64,000 nucleotides of DNA from positions 745,001 to 809,000 of the forward strand of contig JACKCV010000001.1 of the NCBI GenBank assembly GCA_020633825.1, written 5' to 3'. Both the position numbers and the translations under genes were made by a program. This document shows positions 15,672-24,622 of the stretch, piece by piece (positions within the stretch are counted from its first letter, which is position 1; the number at the start of each line of letters is the position of its first letter). Below the pieces are notes generated by a model. The model did not search any database. It worked only from the letters and a program-made list of their open reading frames with translations, and had not been told where the DNA came from. This stretch comes from Fibrobacteria bacterium. GTDB lineage: Bacteria; Fibrobacterota; Fibrobacteria; UBA5070.

Positions 15672-16646
15672 ATGGTCCGCATTGCCCTCGACGCAATGGG
15701 TGGGGACCTGGGGCCTGAGGCGGCCGTCGAAGGCGCTCTCCAGGCTCTGCGGTCCGCTCCCGGTCCGATGGCTGTCGTCCTCACGGGCGACGAGCCAACC
15801 CTCCAAGCCCTCATCGAGGCGAAGGGCGGATCTGAACTCCCGGTGAAGGTCGTTCCCACCACCCAAGTGGTGGACATGTCCGACACGCCTACTGTCGCCC
15901 TGAAGCAGAAGCCCGACTCCTCCTTGGTGGTATCGGTGGGACTGCAGAAAAAGGGGTTGGTCGATGCGTCGGTCAGTCCCGGGAACACCGGTGCCATGAT
16001 GGCGGCCAGCCTCATGATCCTCGGCCGGGCCGGCAAGATCAGCCGCCCCACCGTCGCCACCGTGCTGCCCACGGCCACGAACAAGTTCGTGATGGTCGAT
16101 TCGGGGGCCAACGTCGATGAGAAGCCGCTCCAACTGGTCCAGTTCGCCCATTGCGGCGCGGTCTATTCGCGTCTGGTGCGTGGGGTCGAATCCCCGCGCG
16201 TGGCTTTGCTGAACATGGGCGAAGAAGAGAGCAAGGGCTCCGAGGTGGTGGCCGAGACGCACCAGCTGTTGAAGGCTTCGGGTTTGAATTTCGTGGGCAA
16301 TGTCGAAGGAAACGATCTCCCCAAGGGTGGGTTCGATGTCCTCGTGACGCCTGGATACACGGGCAATGTGGTCCTGAAGCTCTACGAAGGGATGGGGGAG
16401 TTCATGTACCGCTCCTTCGCCCAGCATCTCCAGGGGCCGCAGTGGAAGGACTTCTTCCAGACCTGGTCCTACGAGAACGAAGCCGGGGGATTGCTCCTGG
16501 GCCTCGACGGCACCTCCGTCATCATGCATGGCCGCTCCAATCCCAAGGCGTACGTGTCGGGTCTGAACGTGGCCTGGCGCATGGCCTCCCAAGGTGTGCA
16601 CAAACGGATCGCCGAGGCCGTCGACGTGCAGGAGCCGACCGCGTGA
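15672..16646 (+). CDS. plsX: Phosphate acyltransferase PlsX
   Basis: This 324-residue protein makes acyl-phosphate from acyl-ACP for phospholipid synthesis. Family motifs are the N-terminal IALDAMGGDLGP, SPGNTGAMMA, VDSGAN and NVEGNDLPKGGFDVLVTPGYTGN split across the domain. Length and order fit the family. Its TGA overlaps the GTG start of fabH (GTGA, four bases), so translation is coupled. Confidence 0.96.
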   Translation: MVRIALDAMGGDLGPEAAVEGALQALRSAPGPMAVVLTGDEPTLQALIEAKGGSELPVKVVPTTQVVDMSDTPTVALKQKPDSSLVVSVGLQKKGLVDASVSPGNTGAMMAASLMILGRAGKISRPTVATVLPTATNKFVMVDSGANVDEKPLQLVQFAHCGAVYSRLVRGVESPRVALLNMGEEESKGSEVVAETHQLLKASGLNFVGNVEGNDLPKGGFDVLVTPGYTGNVVLKLYEGMGEFMYRSFAQHLQGPQWKDFFQTWSYENEAGGLLLGLDGTSVIMHGRSNPKAYVSGLNVAWRMASQGVHKRIAEAVDVQEPTA

Positions 16647-17584
16647 TCTTCCGGGCTGGCGTGGTCGAAGTGGGACAGGCCCACTTCGGGGAACTGGTGG
16701 ACAACGATGGCCTGGTGCAGAGGGGCGTCGACACCAGCGACGAATGGATCCGCTCGCGTTCGGGCATCGAACGGCGCTGGTTCCTCCCCGCCGACGATCC
16801 GCGCAAGGTCTCCGATGTCGGGGCCGAAGCCCTCCGGGACGCCCTCGCCCGGGCGGGCTGGGATGCGAATTCCCTCGACGCCATCGTCTGCGCGACCTCC
16901 CAACCCGATTTCGCCGCCTATCCCGCGACCGCCTGCATCATCCAGGAGAAGGTCGGCGCTCGGAACGCCTTCGGGCTCGATGTCACCGCCGCCTGCACGG
17001 GATTCGTCGCCGGGCTGAACATCGCCTCCAATTACATCGCCGTTGGCCAATGCCGACGCGTGGCGCTGGTCTGCGCGGAACTGAATTCCCGCATCCTCGA
17101 CTTCTCCGACCGCAACACCTGCGTCCTCTTCGGCGATGGCGCCGCGGCGGTTCTGCTGGAAGCCCGCGAGGATGGTTCGGGAGTCCTGGGTTCCGAGCTC
17201 CGTAGCGACGGGAGCCTGGTTCCCATCCTCGACGCCCCGCTCATCCGCATGGATGGCAAGGCCGTCTACCGCTGCGCCGTCACGGAAATGCCCGCCATCA
17301 CCCGGTCGCTTCTCCAGCGACTCGACCTGGGCATCGAAGACGTCTCCCTGCTGGTCCCCCACCAGGCGAACATCCGGATCATCCAATCCACCGGAGACAA
17401 TCTGGGCATTCCCTCCGAAAAGGTGATGGTGAACGTCCAGAACTACGGCAACACCTCCTCCGCCACAATCCCCATCGCTCTGCGCCAAGCGCTCGACGAA
17501 GGCCGCATCCATCCGGGTGATCTGGTCCTGACGGTTGCCGTCGGTGCGGGGATGATCTGGGGCGCCAACCTCATCCGCTGGTGA
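16643..17584 (+). CDS. fabH: 3-oxoacyl-ACP synthase III (FabH)
   Basis: This 313-residue condensing enzyme starts fatty-acid synthesis by joining acetyl-CoA (or another acyl-CoA) to malonyl-ACP. The Cys-His-Asn triad is visible: Cys118 in DVTAACTGF, His in LVPHQANIRI, Asn in QNYGNTSSA. The start is GTG 16643, overlapping the plsX stop. Its own stop overlaps the GTG of fabD. Substrate preference (acetyl or branched) cannot be told by eye. Confidence 0.96.
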   Translation: MIFRAGVVEVGQAHFGELVDNDGLVQRGVDTSDEWIRSRSGIERRWFLPADDPRKVSDVGAEALRDALARAGWDANSLDAIVCATSQPDFAAYPATACIIQEKVGARNAFGLDVTAACTGFVAGLNIASNYIAVGQCRRVALVCAELNSRILDFSDRNTCVLFGDGAAAVLLEAREDGSGVLGSELRSDGSLVPILDAPLIRMDGKAVYRCAVTEMPAITRSLLQRLDLGIEDVSLLVPHQANIRIIQSTGDNLGIPSEKVMVNVQNYGNTSSATIPIALRQALDEGRIHPGDLVLTVAVGAGMIWGANLIRW

Positions 17585-18507
17585 ACACCATGAAGACGCT
17601 CTTTCTCTTCCCCGGACAGGGATCCCAATACCTCGGAATGGGCAAAGCTCTTGCCGACAACCATCCCGGGGCCGCCAAGCTCCTGCAGGAAGCCGACGAG
17701 GTCCTAGGCTTTTCCCTTTCCGGCTTGATGGCCAACGGCCCCGAGGAAGACCTCAAGGCCACCCAGAACACGCAGCCGGCCTTGTTCGTCGTTTCCCAGA
17801 TGGCCGCCTTGGCTCTGCAGGAAGAAGGGATCGTTCCCGATCTGGCCGCAGGGCATTCCCTGGGCGAGTATTCCGCCCTGGCCGCGTGCGGAGCCCTTTC
17901 CTTCGCCGATGGGCTGAGGCTGGTCCGCCTGCGCGGCAATCTGATGGCCGAAGCAGGGGTTCGTCGTCCCGGGGCCATGGCCGCCGTGCTCGGCTTGGAT
18001 GCCGGTCCCCTCGATCAGGTGTTGGCCGGAGTCGCGGGGTGCGTGGTCTCCGCCAACTACAACAGCCCGGGCCAGATCGTGATCTCCGGCGAAGTCGCAT
18101 CGGTGGAGGCGGCCATGGAAGCCTGCTCCGCCGCCGGCGCCAAGAAGGTCGTGCGGCTTCCGGTATCCGGCGCCTTCCACTCGCCCCTGATGGAATACGC
18201 CCTCGAAGGCCTGCGCGAGGGCTTGGCCCAGGCCACGTTCCGGGCTCCGGTCTGTCCGGTCATCGCCAACGTCGATGCCACCGAACATGCGGACCCGTCG
18301 GAATTCCCCGAGCTTCTCGCCCGGCAGCTGGTCAGCCCGGTCCGCTGGGAGGACTCCATGAAGAAGGCCGCTTCCCAAGGTCCCATCCGCGCCGTGGAAG
18401 TCGGGGCCGGAAAGGTCCTCATGGGCCTGATGCGCCAGATCGACCGCTCCATTTCCGTCACCCCCGTCGAGACGGTCGACGCCGTTTCCCAGCTGAAGGG
18501 AGCCTGA
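17581..18507 (+). CDS. fabD: Malonyl-CoA:ACP transacylase (FabD)
   Basis: This 308-residue enzyme loads malonyl groups on ACP. Motifs are LFPGQGSQYLGM, the nucleophile Ser93 in GHSLGEYSA, and catalytic His200 in SGAFHSPLM. The GTG at 17581 overlaps the fabH stop (GTGA). An ATG three codons later (17590) is an alternative start that would not change any domain. fabG follows after three bases. Confidence 0.96.
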   Translation: MNTMKTLFLFPGQGSQYLGMGKALADNHPGAAKLLQEADEVLGFSLSGLMANGPEEDLKATQNTQPALFVVSQMAALALQEEGIVPDLAAGHSLGEYSALAACGALSFADGLRLVRLRGNLMAEAGVRRPGAMAAVLGLDAGPLDQVLAGVAGCVVSANYNSPGQIVISGEVASVEAAMEACSAAGAKKVVRLPVSGAFHSPLMEYALEGLREGLAQATFRAPVCPVIANVDATEHADPSEFPELLARQLVSPVRWEDSMKKAASQGPIRAVEVGAGKVLMGLMRQIDRSISVTPVETVDAVSQLKGA

Positions 18508-18510
18508 TCC

Positions 18511-19248
18511 ATGTCCGAGAAGCCCGTCGCCCTCGTCACCGGAGCCCATCGCGGAATCGGAGCCGCCATCGCCCGCAAGTTGGGTCAGGAAGGTTTTGCC
18601 CTGGCCCTGTGCGCGCGCTCGCAAGGACCCCTGGAGACCTTCGCGGCCGAGCTGGCCGCCGAAGGGGTCGAGGTCCGCACTTTCGTGTGCGATGTTTCCG
18701 TGGCCGCCCAGGTGGACGCCCTGCTCAAGGGCATCCAGGAAGCCTGGGGACGCCTCGACGCGGTCGTGAACAACGCCGGCATCACCCGCGACGGCCTTCT
18801 CCTTCGCATGAAGGAATCCGACTGGGACGATGTCCTCGACGTGAACCTGAAGTCGGCCTTCCTGGTCTCCAAGGCCTCCTTGCGGATGCTGCTGAAGAGT
18901 CCTCGTGGACGCGTGGTGAACATCACCTCGGTGGTGGGAGTCATGGGCAACCCCGGACAGACCAACTACGCGGCCTCCAAGGCCGGTGTGATCGGATTCA
19001 CCAAGGCTTTCGCCCGCGAATACGCCGGCAAGGGACTCACCGCCAATGCGGTGGCACCCGGGTTCATCGAGTCGGACATGACCGAGCACCTGAACGAGGC
19101 CCAGAAGGCCGCCGCCTTGCAATCGATTCCCATGGGACGCATGGGGCGCGCGGACGAAACCGCCGCCGTCGTCGCGTTCCTTTGTTCTCCCGCTGCCAGC
19201 TACGTCACCGGCCAGGTCCTGTGCGTGGATGGCGGCATGGCGATGTAG
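18511..19248 (+). CDS. fabG: 3-oxoacyl-ACP reductase (FabG)
   Basis: This 245-residue short-chain dehydrogenase uses NADPH to reduce 3-oxoacyl-ACP. It shows the cofactor motif TGAHRGIG (residues 10-17), NNAG (87-90) and the catalytic Ser140, Tyr153 and Lys157 (YAASK). The C terminus (VLCVDGGMAM) is typical of FabG. It lies between fabD and acpP in one transcription unit. Confidence 0.96.
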   Translation: MSEKPVALVTGAHRGIGAAIARKLGQEGFALALCARSQGPLETFAAELAAEGVEVRTFVCDVSVAAQVDALLKGIQEAWGRLDAVVNNAGITRDGLLLRMKESDWDDVLDVNLKSAFLVSKASLRMLLKSPRGRVVNITSVVGVMGNPGQTNYAASKAGVIGFTKAFAREYAGKGLTANAVAPGFIESDMTEHLNEAQKAAALQSIPMGRMGRADETAAVVAFLCSPAASYVTGQVLCVDGGMAM

Positions 19249-19289
19249 TAGCTTTTCACCCCAATACCAAACCCAACAGGAGTCCACAA

Positions 19290-19529
19290 ATGGCTACCGA
19301 ACTGGAAGAGAAGATCACCAAGGTCATCGTCGAGAAGCTGGGCGTCACCGCCGACAAGGTTCTCCCCGAGGCCAAATTCGTCGAAGATCTCGGCGCCGAC
19401 AGCCTCGACCAGGTCGAGCTGGTGATGGCCCTCGAGGACGAGTTCAATCTCGAGATCCCCGACGAAGACGCCGAGAAGCTCAAGAGCGTCATCGAAGTCC
19501 TGAACTACGTGAAGAGCAAGCAGGCCTGA
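19290..19529 (+). CDS. acpP: Acyl carrier protein
   Basis: This 79-residue acidic protein has the phosphopantetheine site GADSLDQVEL at Ser38. The ribosome-binding site is AGGAG, seven bases before ATG 19290. It is the last gene before a strong terminator, so the preceding fab genes end here. fabF is expressed either by read-through or from its own promoter. Confidence 0.97.
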   Translation: MATELEEKITKVIVEKLGVTADKVLPEAKFVEDLGADSLDQVELVMALEDEFNLEIPDEDAEKLKSVIEVLNYVKSKQA

Positions 19530-19554
19530 TCTTTCCGGTCCGCGGAAGTCTCGA

Positions 19555-19588
19555 GCCCGACGCGGACATCTTCCGCGTCGGGCTTTTT
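19555..19588 (+). terminator. Intrinsic terminator after acpP
   Basis: An 11-bp perfect stem, GCCCGACGCGG (19555-19565) with CCGCGTCGGGC (19573-19583), encloses a seven-base loop and is followed directly by TTTTT. This is the best intrinsic terminator in the window and ends the rpmF-to-acpP operon. Confidence 0.92.
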
Positions 19589-19744
19589 CGTTCCCTTCCG
19601 GCCGAAGTTTCCGGGGTCCTGCCGGATGCTCTTTCCTGCCGGGCAGGGGGCGCAGGATCGGGGGGCACCTCGGACTTTCGAACATTTTCGCATCTTTGAT
19701 CGTCTCAGCGGATTCGATTTCCGCCGTCCACAGGAGAGCACTTC

Positions 19745-20992
19745 ATGTCGCAGCGAGTCGTCATCACGGGAATGGGCGTGGTCAGCCCGGTCGGATCCAC
19801 CGTCGAATCCTTCTGGGATGCCCTTGTGGCGGGACGTTCCGGCATCGGACCGATCACCTATTTCGACACCACCAACTTCGGTGTGAAGATCGCCGGCGAA
19901 GTCGAAGGCTTCAACGTCGAGGACTACGTCGAGGCCAAGGAGGCCAAGCGTCTCGACAAATTCCTCCAGTACGCGATCGGCGCCGCGGTGCAGGCCGTGT
20001 CCCAGTCCGGACTCGACACCTACGCCGACCTCGACAAGGAGCGCGTCGGCGTGATCGTCGGGTGCGGCATCGGCGGTATCGCGACCATCGAAGAGAATCG
20101 AACCGTCTTCCTCAATCGCGGCCCCCGCCGCGTGAGCCCCTTCTTCGTTCCCATGTCCATCATCGACATGGCTCCCGGCATGATCTCCATGCGCTGGGGA
20201 TTCCAGGGGCCCAACTACGCCGTCGCCTCCGCATGCGCCTCGGCCGGGCACTCCCTGATCGACTCCATGAACATGATCCGACTGGGCAAGGCCGACGTGA
20301 TGGTCTGCGGCGGCACCGAAGCCGCCGTCACCGAAGTCTCCATCGCGGGGTTCCATTCCGCCCAGGCCCTGTCCACGCGCAACGACGAGCCCACCAAGGC
20401 CAGCCGTCCCTTCGACAAGGGGCGCGACGGATTCGTGATGGGAGAAGGCGCGGGCATCTTCGTGCTCGAGTCCGAGGAGCACGCCCGCAAGCGCGGCGCA
20501 ACCATCCTGGCGGAATTCGCCGGCTACGGCACCACGGGCGACGCCTACCACATCACCGCTCCCCTCCCGGACGGTTCCGGATCGGCCCGCGCCATCCGGG
20601 AAGCCCTTCGCGACGCGGGAATGACCGCCGCCGATCTCGACTACGTCAATGCGCACGGAACCTCCACGCCGCTCAACGACAAGATCGAGACCCTCTCGCT
20701 CAAGGCAGCCCTGGGCGAAGAACATGCCCGGCGCGTGAGCATCAGCTCCACCAAGTCCATGACCGGCCACTTGCTGGGAGCCTCGGCGGCGATCGAAACC
20801 GCGGCCGCCGTCATGGCCATCCGCACCGGCGTCATCCCTCCCACCATCAATCGGGAGGAATCCGATCCGGATTGCGATCTCGATACCACGCCCAACGTGG
20901 CCCGCAAGCGGGATGTGCGCGCGGCTCTGAAGACCACGCTGGGATTCGGTGGCCACAATGCCGCTTTGATCTTCCGCCGCTGGAACGGTTGA
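19745..20992 (+). CDS. fabF: 3-oxoacyl-ACP synthase II (FabF)
   Basis: This 415-residue elongating condensing enzyme carries Cys164 (ASACASAGHS), His304 (NAHGTSTPLND) and His342 (KSMTGHLLGA). The N terminus MSQRVVITGMGVVSPVG is typical. AGGAG lies nine bases upstream. It follows acpP after the terminator, in the usual acpP-fabF-rnc order. Confidence 0.97.
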   Translation: MSQRVVITGMGVVSPVGSTVESFWDALVAGRSGIGPITYFDTTNFGVKIAGEVEGFNVEDYVEAKEAKRLDKFLQYAIGAAVQAVSQSGLDTYADLDKERVGVIVGCGIGGIATIEENRTVFLNRGPRRVSPFFVPMSIIDMAPGMISMRWGFQGPNYAVASACASAGHSLIDSMNMIRLGKADVMVCGGTEAAVTEVSIAGFHSAQALSTRNDEPTKASRPFDKGRDGFVMGEGAGIFVLESEEHARKRGATILAEFAGYGTTGDAYHITAPLPDGSGSARAIREALRDAGMTAADLDYVNAHGTSTPLNDKIETLSLKAALGEEHARRVSISSTKSMTGHLLGASAAIETAAAVMAIRTGVIPPTINREESDPDCDLDTTPNVARKRDVRAALKTTLGFGGHNAALIFRRWNG

Positions 20993-20997
20993 GTCCC

Positions 20998-21738
20998 TTG
21001 AGATTCCTCCGCCGCTTGGTTCGCCGCCTTGCGGCGGCCCGCCATCCGCTCCGACCGGTCGAACAGGCGTTGGGCCATGTCTTCGCCGACCCGGAATTGC
21101 TCGTCCGGGCGCTCTCCCACCGATCGTGGATCAACGCTCAAGGCGGCGATTCCATCGATTCCAACGAACGGCTGGAGTTCCTCGGCGACGCCGTGCTGGA
21201 TCTGGTGATCACGGATCACCTGTTCCGAACCCGGCCGGGCGAGGACGAAGGGAAGCTTTCCAAGATCAAAAGTCTCGTGGTTTCCGCGAAGGTGCTGGCG
21301 GAGGTCGCCCGACCGTTGGGGATCGGGAAGTACATCCTGCTCTCCCGCAGCGAGGAGAAGGCTGGAGGAGGGGAGCGGGAAAGCATCCTGGCCGACGCCT
21401 GGGAAAGCATCATCGGGGCGATCTATCTCGACGCCGGGTACCGAGCTGCGGAAGCCTTCCTGCATCGGACTCTCGTGCCACGTCTCGACGAGTTCATGGA
21501 AGACGCGACCCTGGCCAACTACAAGAGCGCACTTCTCGAGTACGCCCAGTCCAAGGGGATCGGAGCGCCCCGGTACGAGGTCGAGAAGACCACCGGGCCG
21601 GAGCACGGGAAGAAGTACCACGTGCGCGTCCAGCTCCAGGGCGAGACCTGGGGGAAGGGGGCGGGGCTCTCCAAGAAGGACGCCGAGCAAGCTGCGGCGA
21701 GGAAAGCCTTGGAGGGCCGGGGGATCACCGTCACCTGA
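20998..21738 (+). CDS. rnc: Ribonuclease III
   Basis: This protein of about 246 residues cuts double-stranded RNA in rRNA and mRNA processing. The signature NERLEFLGDAVLDL carries the metal ligands near residues 60-64. A second acidic site is in DAWESIIGAIYLDAG. A dsRNA-binding domain ends the protein (NYKSALLEYAQ to KDAEQAAARKALE). No ATG precedes the domain. I chose TTG 20998, five bases after the fabF stop, but its ribosome-binding site is weak and TTG 21016 is possible. Translational coupling to fabF is likely. Confidence 0.93.
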   Translation: MRFLRRLVRRLAAARHPLRPVEQALGHVFADPELLVRALSHRSWINAQGGDSIDSNERLEFLGDAVLDLVITDHLFRTRPGEDEGKLSKIKSLVVSAKVLAEVARPLGIGKYILLSRSEEKAGGGERESILADAWESIIGAIYLDAGYRAAEAFLHRTLVPRLDEFMEDATLANYKSALLEYAQSKGIGAPRYEVEKTTGPEHGKKYHVRVQLQGETWGKGAGLSKKDAEQAAARKALEGRGITVT

Positions 21739-21781
21739 TCCCCGCGGGGTAGCTTCCCGGCCAGTTCCCCGAAGGGAAGGG

Positions 21782-22807
21782 TCAGGGGGTCTTCTTGGAG
21801 GGTTTCTTCTCCGACGTCTTCCCCTTGTCCGTTGAGGCCTTCCCGGCCTCCCGAGTCGATTTGGCTTCGGCCTTGCCCTTGGAATCCGAGGAGGTGGCCT
21901 TGGAGTCGGGTCTGGCAGCGGGCTTGGAGTCTCCGGCCTCGGTCGGGGGCGCAGCCGCAGCGGGCGATCCCGGGTTGCCAGGGGTCCCCGCTTCCGAGGG
22001 AGCGGGGCAGACCGGGCACACTGGTGCCGGAGGGCAGGGGCGAGGAGGTGCGGCGAACACCGAGGAGTACCCGACTTCCGGTCCGAAGACGGCTTTCCAG
22101 ACGGGTGGGTCCACGGTTCCCGCCGAGGGGGTGCTCCATCTCTCCCAGGCGAACCATTCCAGTCGTTTGGTGCCTTCCAGGAGCCAGGTTTTCCATTTCT
22201 CCCGGTTCCACCCTTGGCGGAATCGGGATTCGTAGGCGGGCACCGCCAAGGCCACCGGGTTTCCACCCGAAACGGTCCGGAAGATTTCCGCCGCCCGATC
22301 CGTGTGGTAGTCGGAGGTCACGAGGAAGATGGTGTCGACATGCCGCGAACGGAAGAAGGCGACGGCGGCCCTACATTCCTCGATGGTCGACGTCGCCTCG
22401 TGACGCAGCTCGGCGATCCTGCCGCGCAATCCGCTGTCCGGAGCCTGGGCCCTGACCTGGAATGTGGAGGCGAAGACCCCGGGGGCGACGAGAGCCCCGG
22501 AAATCAGGACGGAATCCGCACGTTGTTGGGAGACGAGTTCGAGGCCACGGGCGGCCCGTTCCCCCTTGGGAACCCATCCGTCGAGGACCAGGACCCACGA
22601 GGGGTGGCTGCGGGTCGAATCGTCGCGAACCATGGCTTCCCAGGTGGGGCCGATCCAAACCAGTGCCATTGCCGTGATCCCGAGGAGGCCGAGGCTGACC
22701 AGCCACGCCAACAGGGGGCGGCGCCGGGAGGCGGGGCGAGGCTTCCGAGTGATCGAACGTCGCGAAGTCCGTTCGGGTTGGCGCGGGGGATGGCGGTGGA
22801 CCGGCAT
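21782..22807 (-). CDS. DUF218/YdcF-like membrane protein with long Cys/Pro and Lys-rich tail
   Basis: This 341-residue protein has an N-terminal arginine-rich stretch, one membrane helix (residues 33-52) and a DUF218 (YdcF/SanA/ElyC) domain with WVLVLDGWVPKGERAARGLEL and LVTSDYHTDRAAEIFR. DUF218 proteins act in the envelope; ElyC is linked to peptidoglycan or enterobacterial lipid carriers. From about residue 255 the chain becomes low-complexity: a segment with three cysteines among prolines (CPPAPVCPVCP), then about 70 Lys/Ser/Ala/Glu residues ending KKPSKKTP. This tail is not part of the family. The gene begins five bases after the phosphatase gene. Confidence 0.72.
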   Translation of the reverse strand: MPVHRHPPRQPERTSRRSITRKPRPASRRRPLLAWLVSLGLLGITAMALVWIGPTWEAMVRDDSTRSHPSWVLVLDGWVPKGERAARGLELVSQQRADSVLISGALVAPGVFASTFQVRAQAPDSGLRGRIAELRHEATSTIEECRAAVAFFRSRHVDTIFLVTSDYHTDRAAEIFRTVSGGNPVALAVPAYESRFRQGWNREKWKTWLLEGTKRLEWFAWERWSTPSAGTVDPPVWKAVFGPEVGYSSVFAAPPRPCPPAPVCPVCPAPSEAGTPGNPGSPAAAAPPTEAGDSKPAARPDSKATSSDSKGKAEAKSTREAGKASTDKGKTSEKKPSKKTP

Positions 22808-22812
22808 GTCGC

Positions 22813-24471
22813 TCAGGCTTCCTGGGGTGGATCGTTGGGGGGGGAAAGGAGGACGAAACTGGCCGTGGTCCCTCGATGATCCAGCCAAAGCTCCGTCACC
22901 AGACGTCGGACGAGGAAGATGCCTCGTCCATGATCGAGGGTCAGGCGCTCCGGGGCACGCGGATCCGGAAGTCGGTCGGGATCGAATCCGGGACCGTCGT
23001 CTTCCACGGCGAACAGGCAACGGTCGCTCTCGATGCTCCAAACGCAGCGAGCCGTGGCGTCGGGCCGATCCCGCCCCCCGTGCACCACGGCGTTGACGGT
23101 GAGTTCCGAGGCGGCCAACTGCGCCTTGCGGACCAGTTTCTGCGGCCACCCCGCCTTCTGCAACTGGTCGGCGAACTGCTCCACCAGCTCCCAACTCTCC
23201 TGCGCGGTCGAGAAGGAAGAGGGAATTCCCGCGAACCCCGGGGGAAAACGAGTCAGGAGGCGTGCGACCTTGCGGGGATGGGCCGAACGGAGGTTCAGGG
23301 CGAGGAAGGTCCGATCGTCTTCGCTGCCGTCCTCCTCCGAGCCTGGTTCGAATTCGTCTTCGATCCGGACCAACTCCGCCTCGAGGTCGTCGCCGGGGGC
23401 CGCATCGAGCCGGGTGAGGAAACCCTCGTAGCCCAATCTGCGGCCATCGCGTCGAAGTCCTTCGTAGTACCCGTCGGTGAACAGGCACAACCGATCTCCG
23501 GAAACCAGGTTGATGTGCGCTTCCTTGTAGCGAGCGGAATCGACGATGCCCAGAAACAGTCCCTGCGAGCCCAACTGCAACACTTCCCCGCCTTTTCTCA
23601 GGATGGCCGGACGGGGGTGGCTGGCCCGGCAGTAGCGGAGCTCCAGCGTGTCGAGGTCGAGAATCCCGTAGAAGGCGGTGGCATAGTGGCCGACGGCCAG
23701 GGACTGGCGGAGGTCCCGGTTCATGGCGGCCAGGACCTGGGCCGGGGAATTCCCGGTTTGCGCCCGGCTGAGGAAACTCATGCGGACCAAGGCGGCCTCG
23801 AAGGCTGCCGGCAATCCATGTCCGGAAACGTCGGCGATGAAGATCCCCAATCGATTCCCTTCCAGGGGAAGCACGTCGTAGAGGTCCCCGCCGACAGGAC
23901 GCGAGGGAAGGTACCGGACGACGAACTCGATTCCTTCGACCCGTGGAAGCTCCCGCGGCAGCAGGCCTCCCTGGATCTCGCGGGCCATTTCGATCTCGCC
24001 CTGGAGGGATTGGGTCAAGCGACCCAGTGCGGCATTGCGGGCGAGCAGTTCCTGGCGAATCTGGTTGAGCGTGGTCGTTTCCTGGAAATGGAGCACCCAA
24101 CCGTCGTGGGATCCCGCGGGAACGACATGGATGTCGAAGAGGCGATCCCCCGTGGGAGCGTTCCATCGCCGATCGCGGAAGCTCTTGCGTTCGGTGACGG
24201 CGATCAACTCGGTGGGCGGGAGGAAGGTGCCGAGGAGATCTCCCAGGGAGTGTCCCAGCAGGCCCTTCCAGGAGCGCTGCACGAGGTCGGCGAAGGCGCG
24301 GTTGGCGCGGACGATGCGGAAGGAATTCGACACCACCACGACGGGGTCGACGAGATCGAACACCGCTTCGAGATGGCGCTTGATCGAGAGCACGCGGTGC
24401 ACCCGAACCAGCCAGATCCCGGAGGCGGCCAGCAGGGCCACGAGAAGCCCGATGAGGGCGAGCTCAGACAT
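22813..24471 (-). CDS. PAS-SpoIIE phosphatase-HATPase regulator (RsbU/RsbW-like)
   Basis: This 552-residue protein has one N-terminal helix (residues 5-22), a PAS domain (30-145), a linker helix, a PP2C-type SpoIIE phosphatase (about 165-400) and an anti-sigma-type HATPase (about 420-545). The phosphatase shows RPVGGDLYDVLP, FIADVSGHGLPAAF and LFTDGYYE with metal-binding Asp. The HATPase shows ASELTVNAVVHGG and VEDDGPGFDP. Such fusions set the phosphorylation state of STAS antagonists in partner-switching systems. A STAS-like domain lies about 5 kb away on the trpF product, but a link is only speculation. Confidence 0.88.
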   Translation of the reverse strand: MSELALIGLLVALLAASGIWLVRVHRVLSIKRHLEAVFDLVDPVVVVSNSFRIVRANRAFADLVQRSWKGLLGHSLGDLLGTFLPPTELIAVTERKSFRDRRWNAPTGDRLFDIHVVPAGSHDGWVLHFQETTTLNQIRQELLARNAALGRLTQSLQGEIEMAREIQGGLLPRELPRVEGIEFVVRYLPSRPVGGDLYDVLPLEGNRLGIFIADVSGHGLPAAFEAALVRMSFLSRAQTGNSPAQVLAAMNRDLRQSLAVGHYATAFYGILDLDTLELRYCRASHPRPAILRKGGEVLQLGSQGLFLGIVDSARYKEAHINLVSGDRLCLFTDGYYEGLRRDGRRLGYEGFLTRLDAAPGDDLEAELVRIEDEFEPGSEEDGSEDDRTFLALNLRSAHPRKVARLLTRFPPGFAGIPSSFSTAQESWELVEQFADQLQKAGWPQKLVRKAQLAASELTVNAVVHGGRDRPDATARCVWSIESDRCLFAVEDDGPGFDPDRLPDPRAPERLTLDHGRGIFLVRRLVTELWLDHRGTTASFVLLSPPNDPPQEA

Positions 24472-24622
24472 GGCGCGACGTCCGGCGAAGGGAGGCTCGC
24501 TCGGGGGAAGGAGAACGGTCGGCCCCGTGGAGGGCGACGGTGCAAGCGAGACGGGCGCCCGAAGCGTCTTTCCTGGCTGAACACGGCAAGGCCGCCGTCC
24601 TGGATCTCGTGGCCGAGGTCAT

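Noticed and set aside
24540..24622. Short plus-strand reading frame (FLAEHGKAAVLDLVAEV) between rimI and the phosphatase gene
   Set aside because: No start, no ribosome-binding site and it runs into rimI antisense; likely chance.
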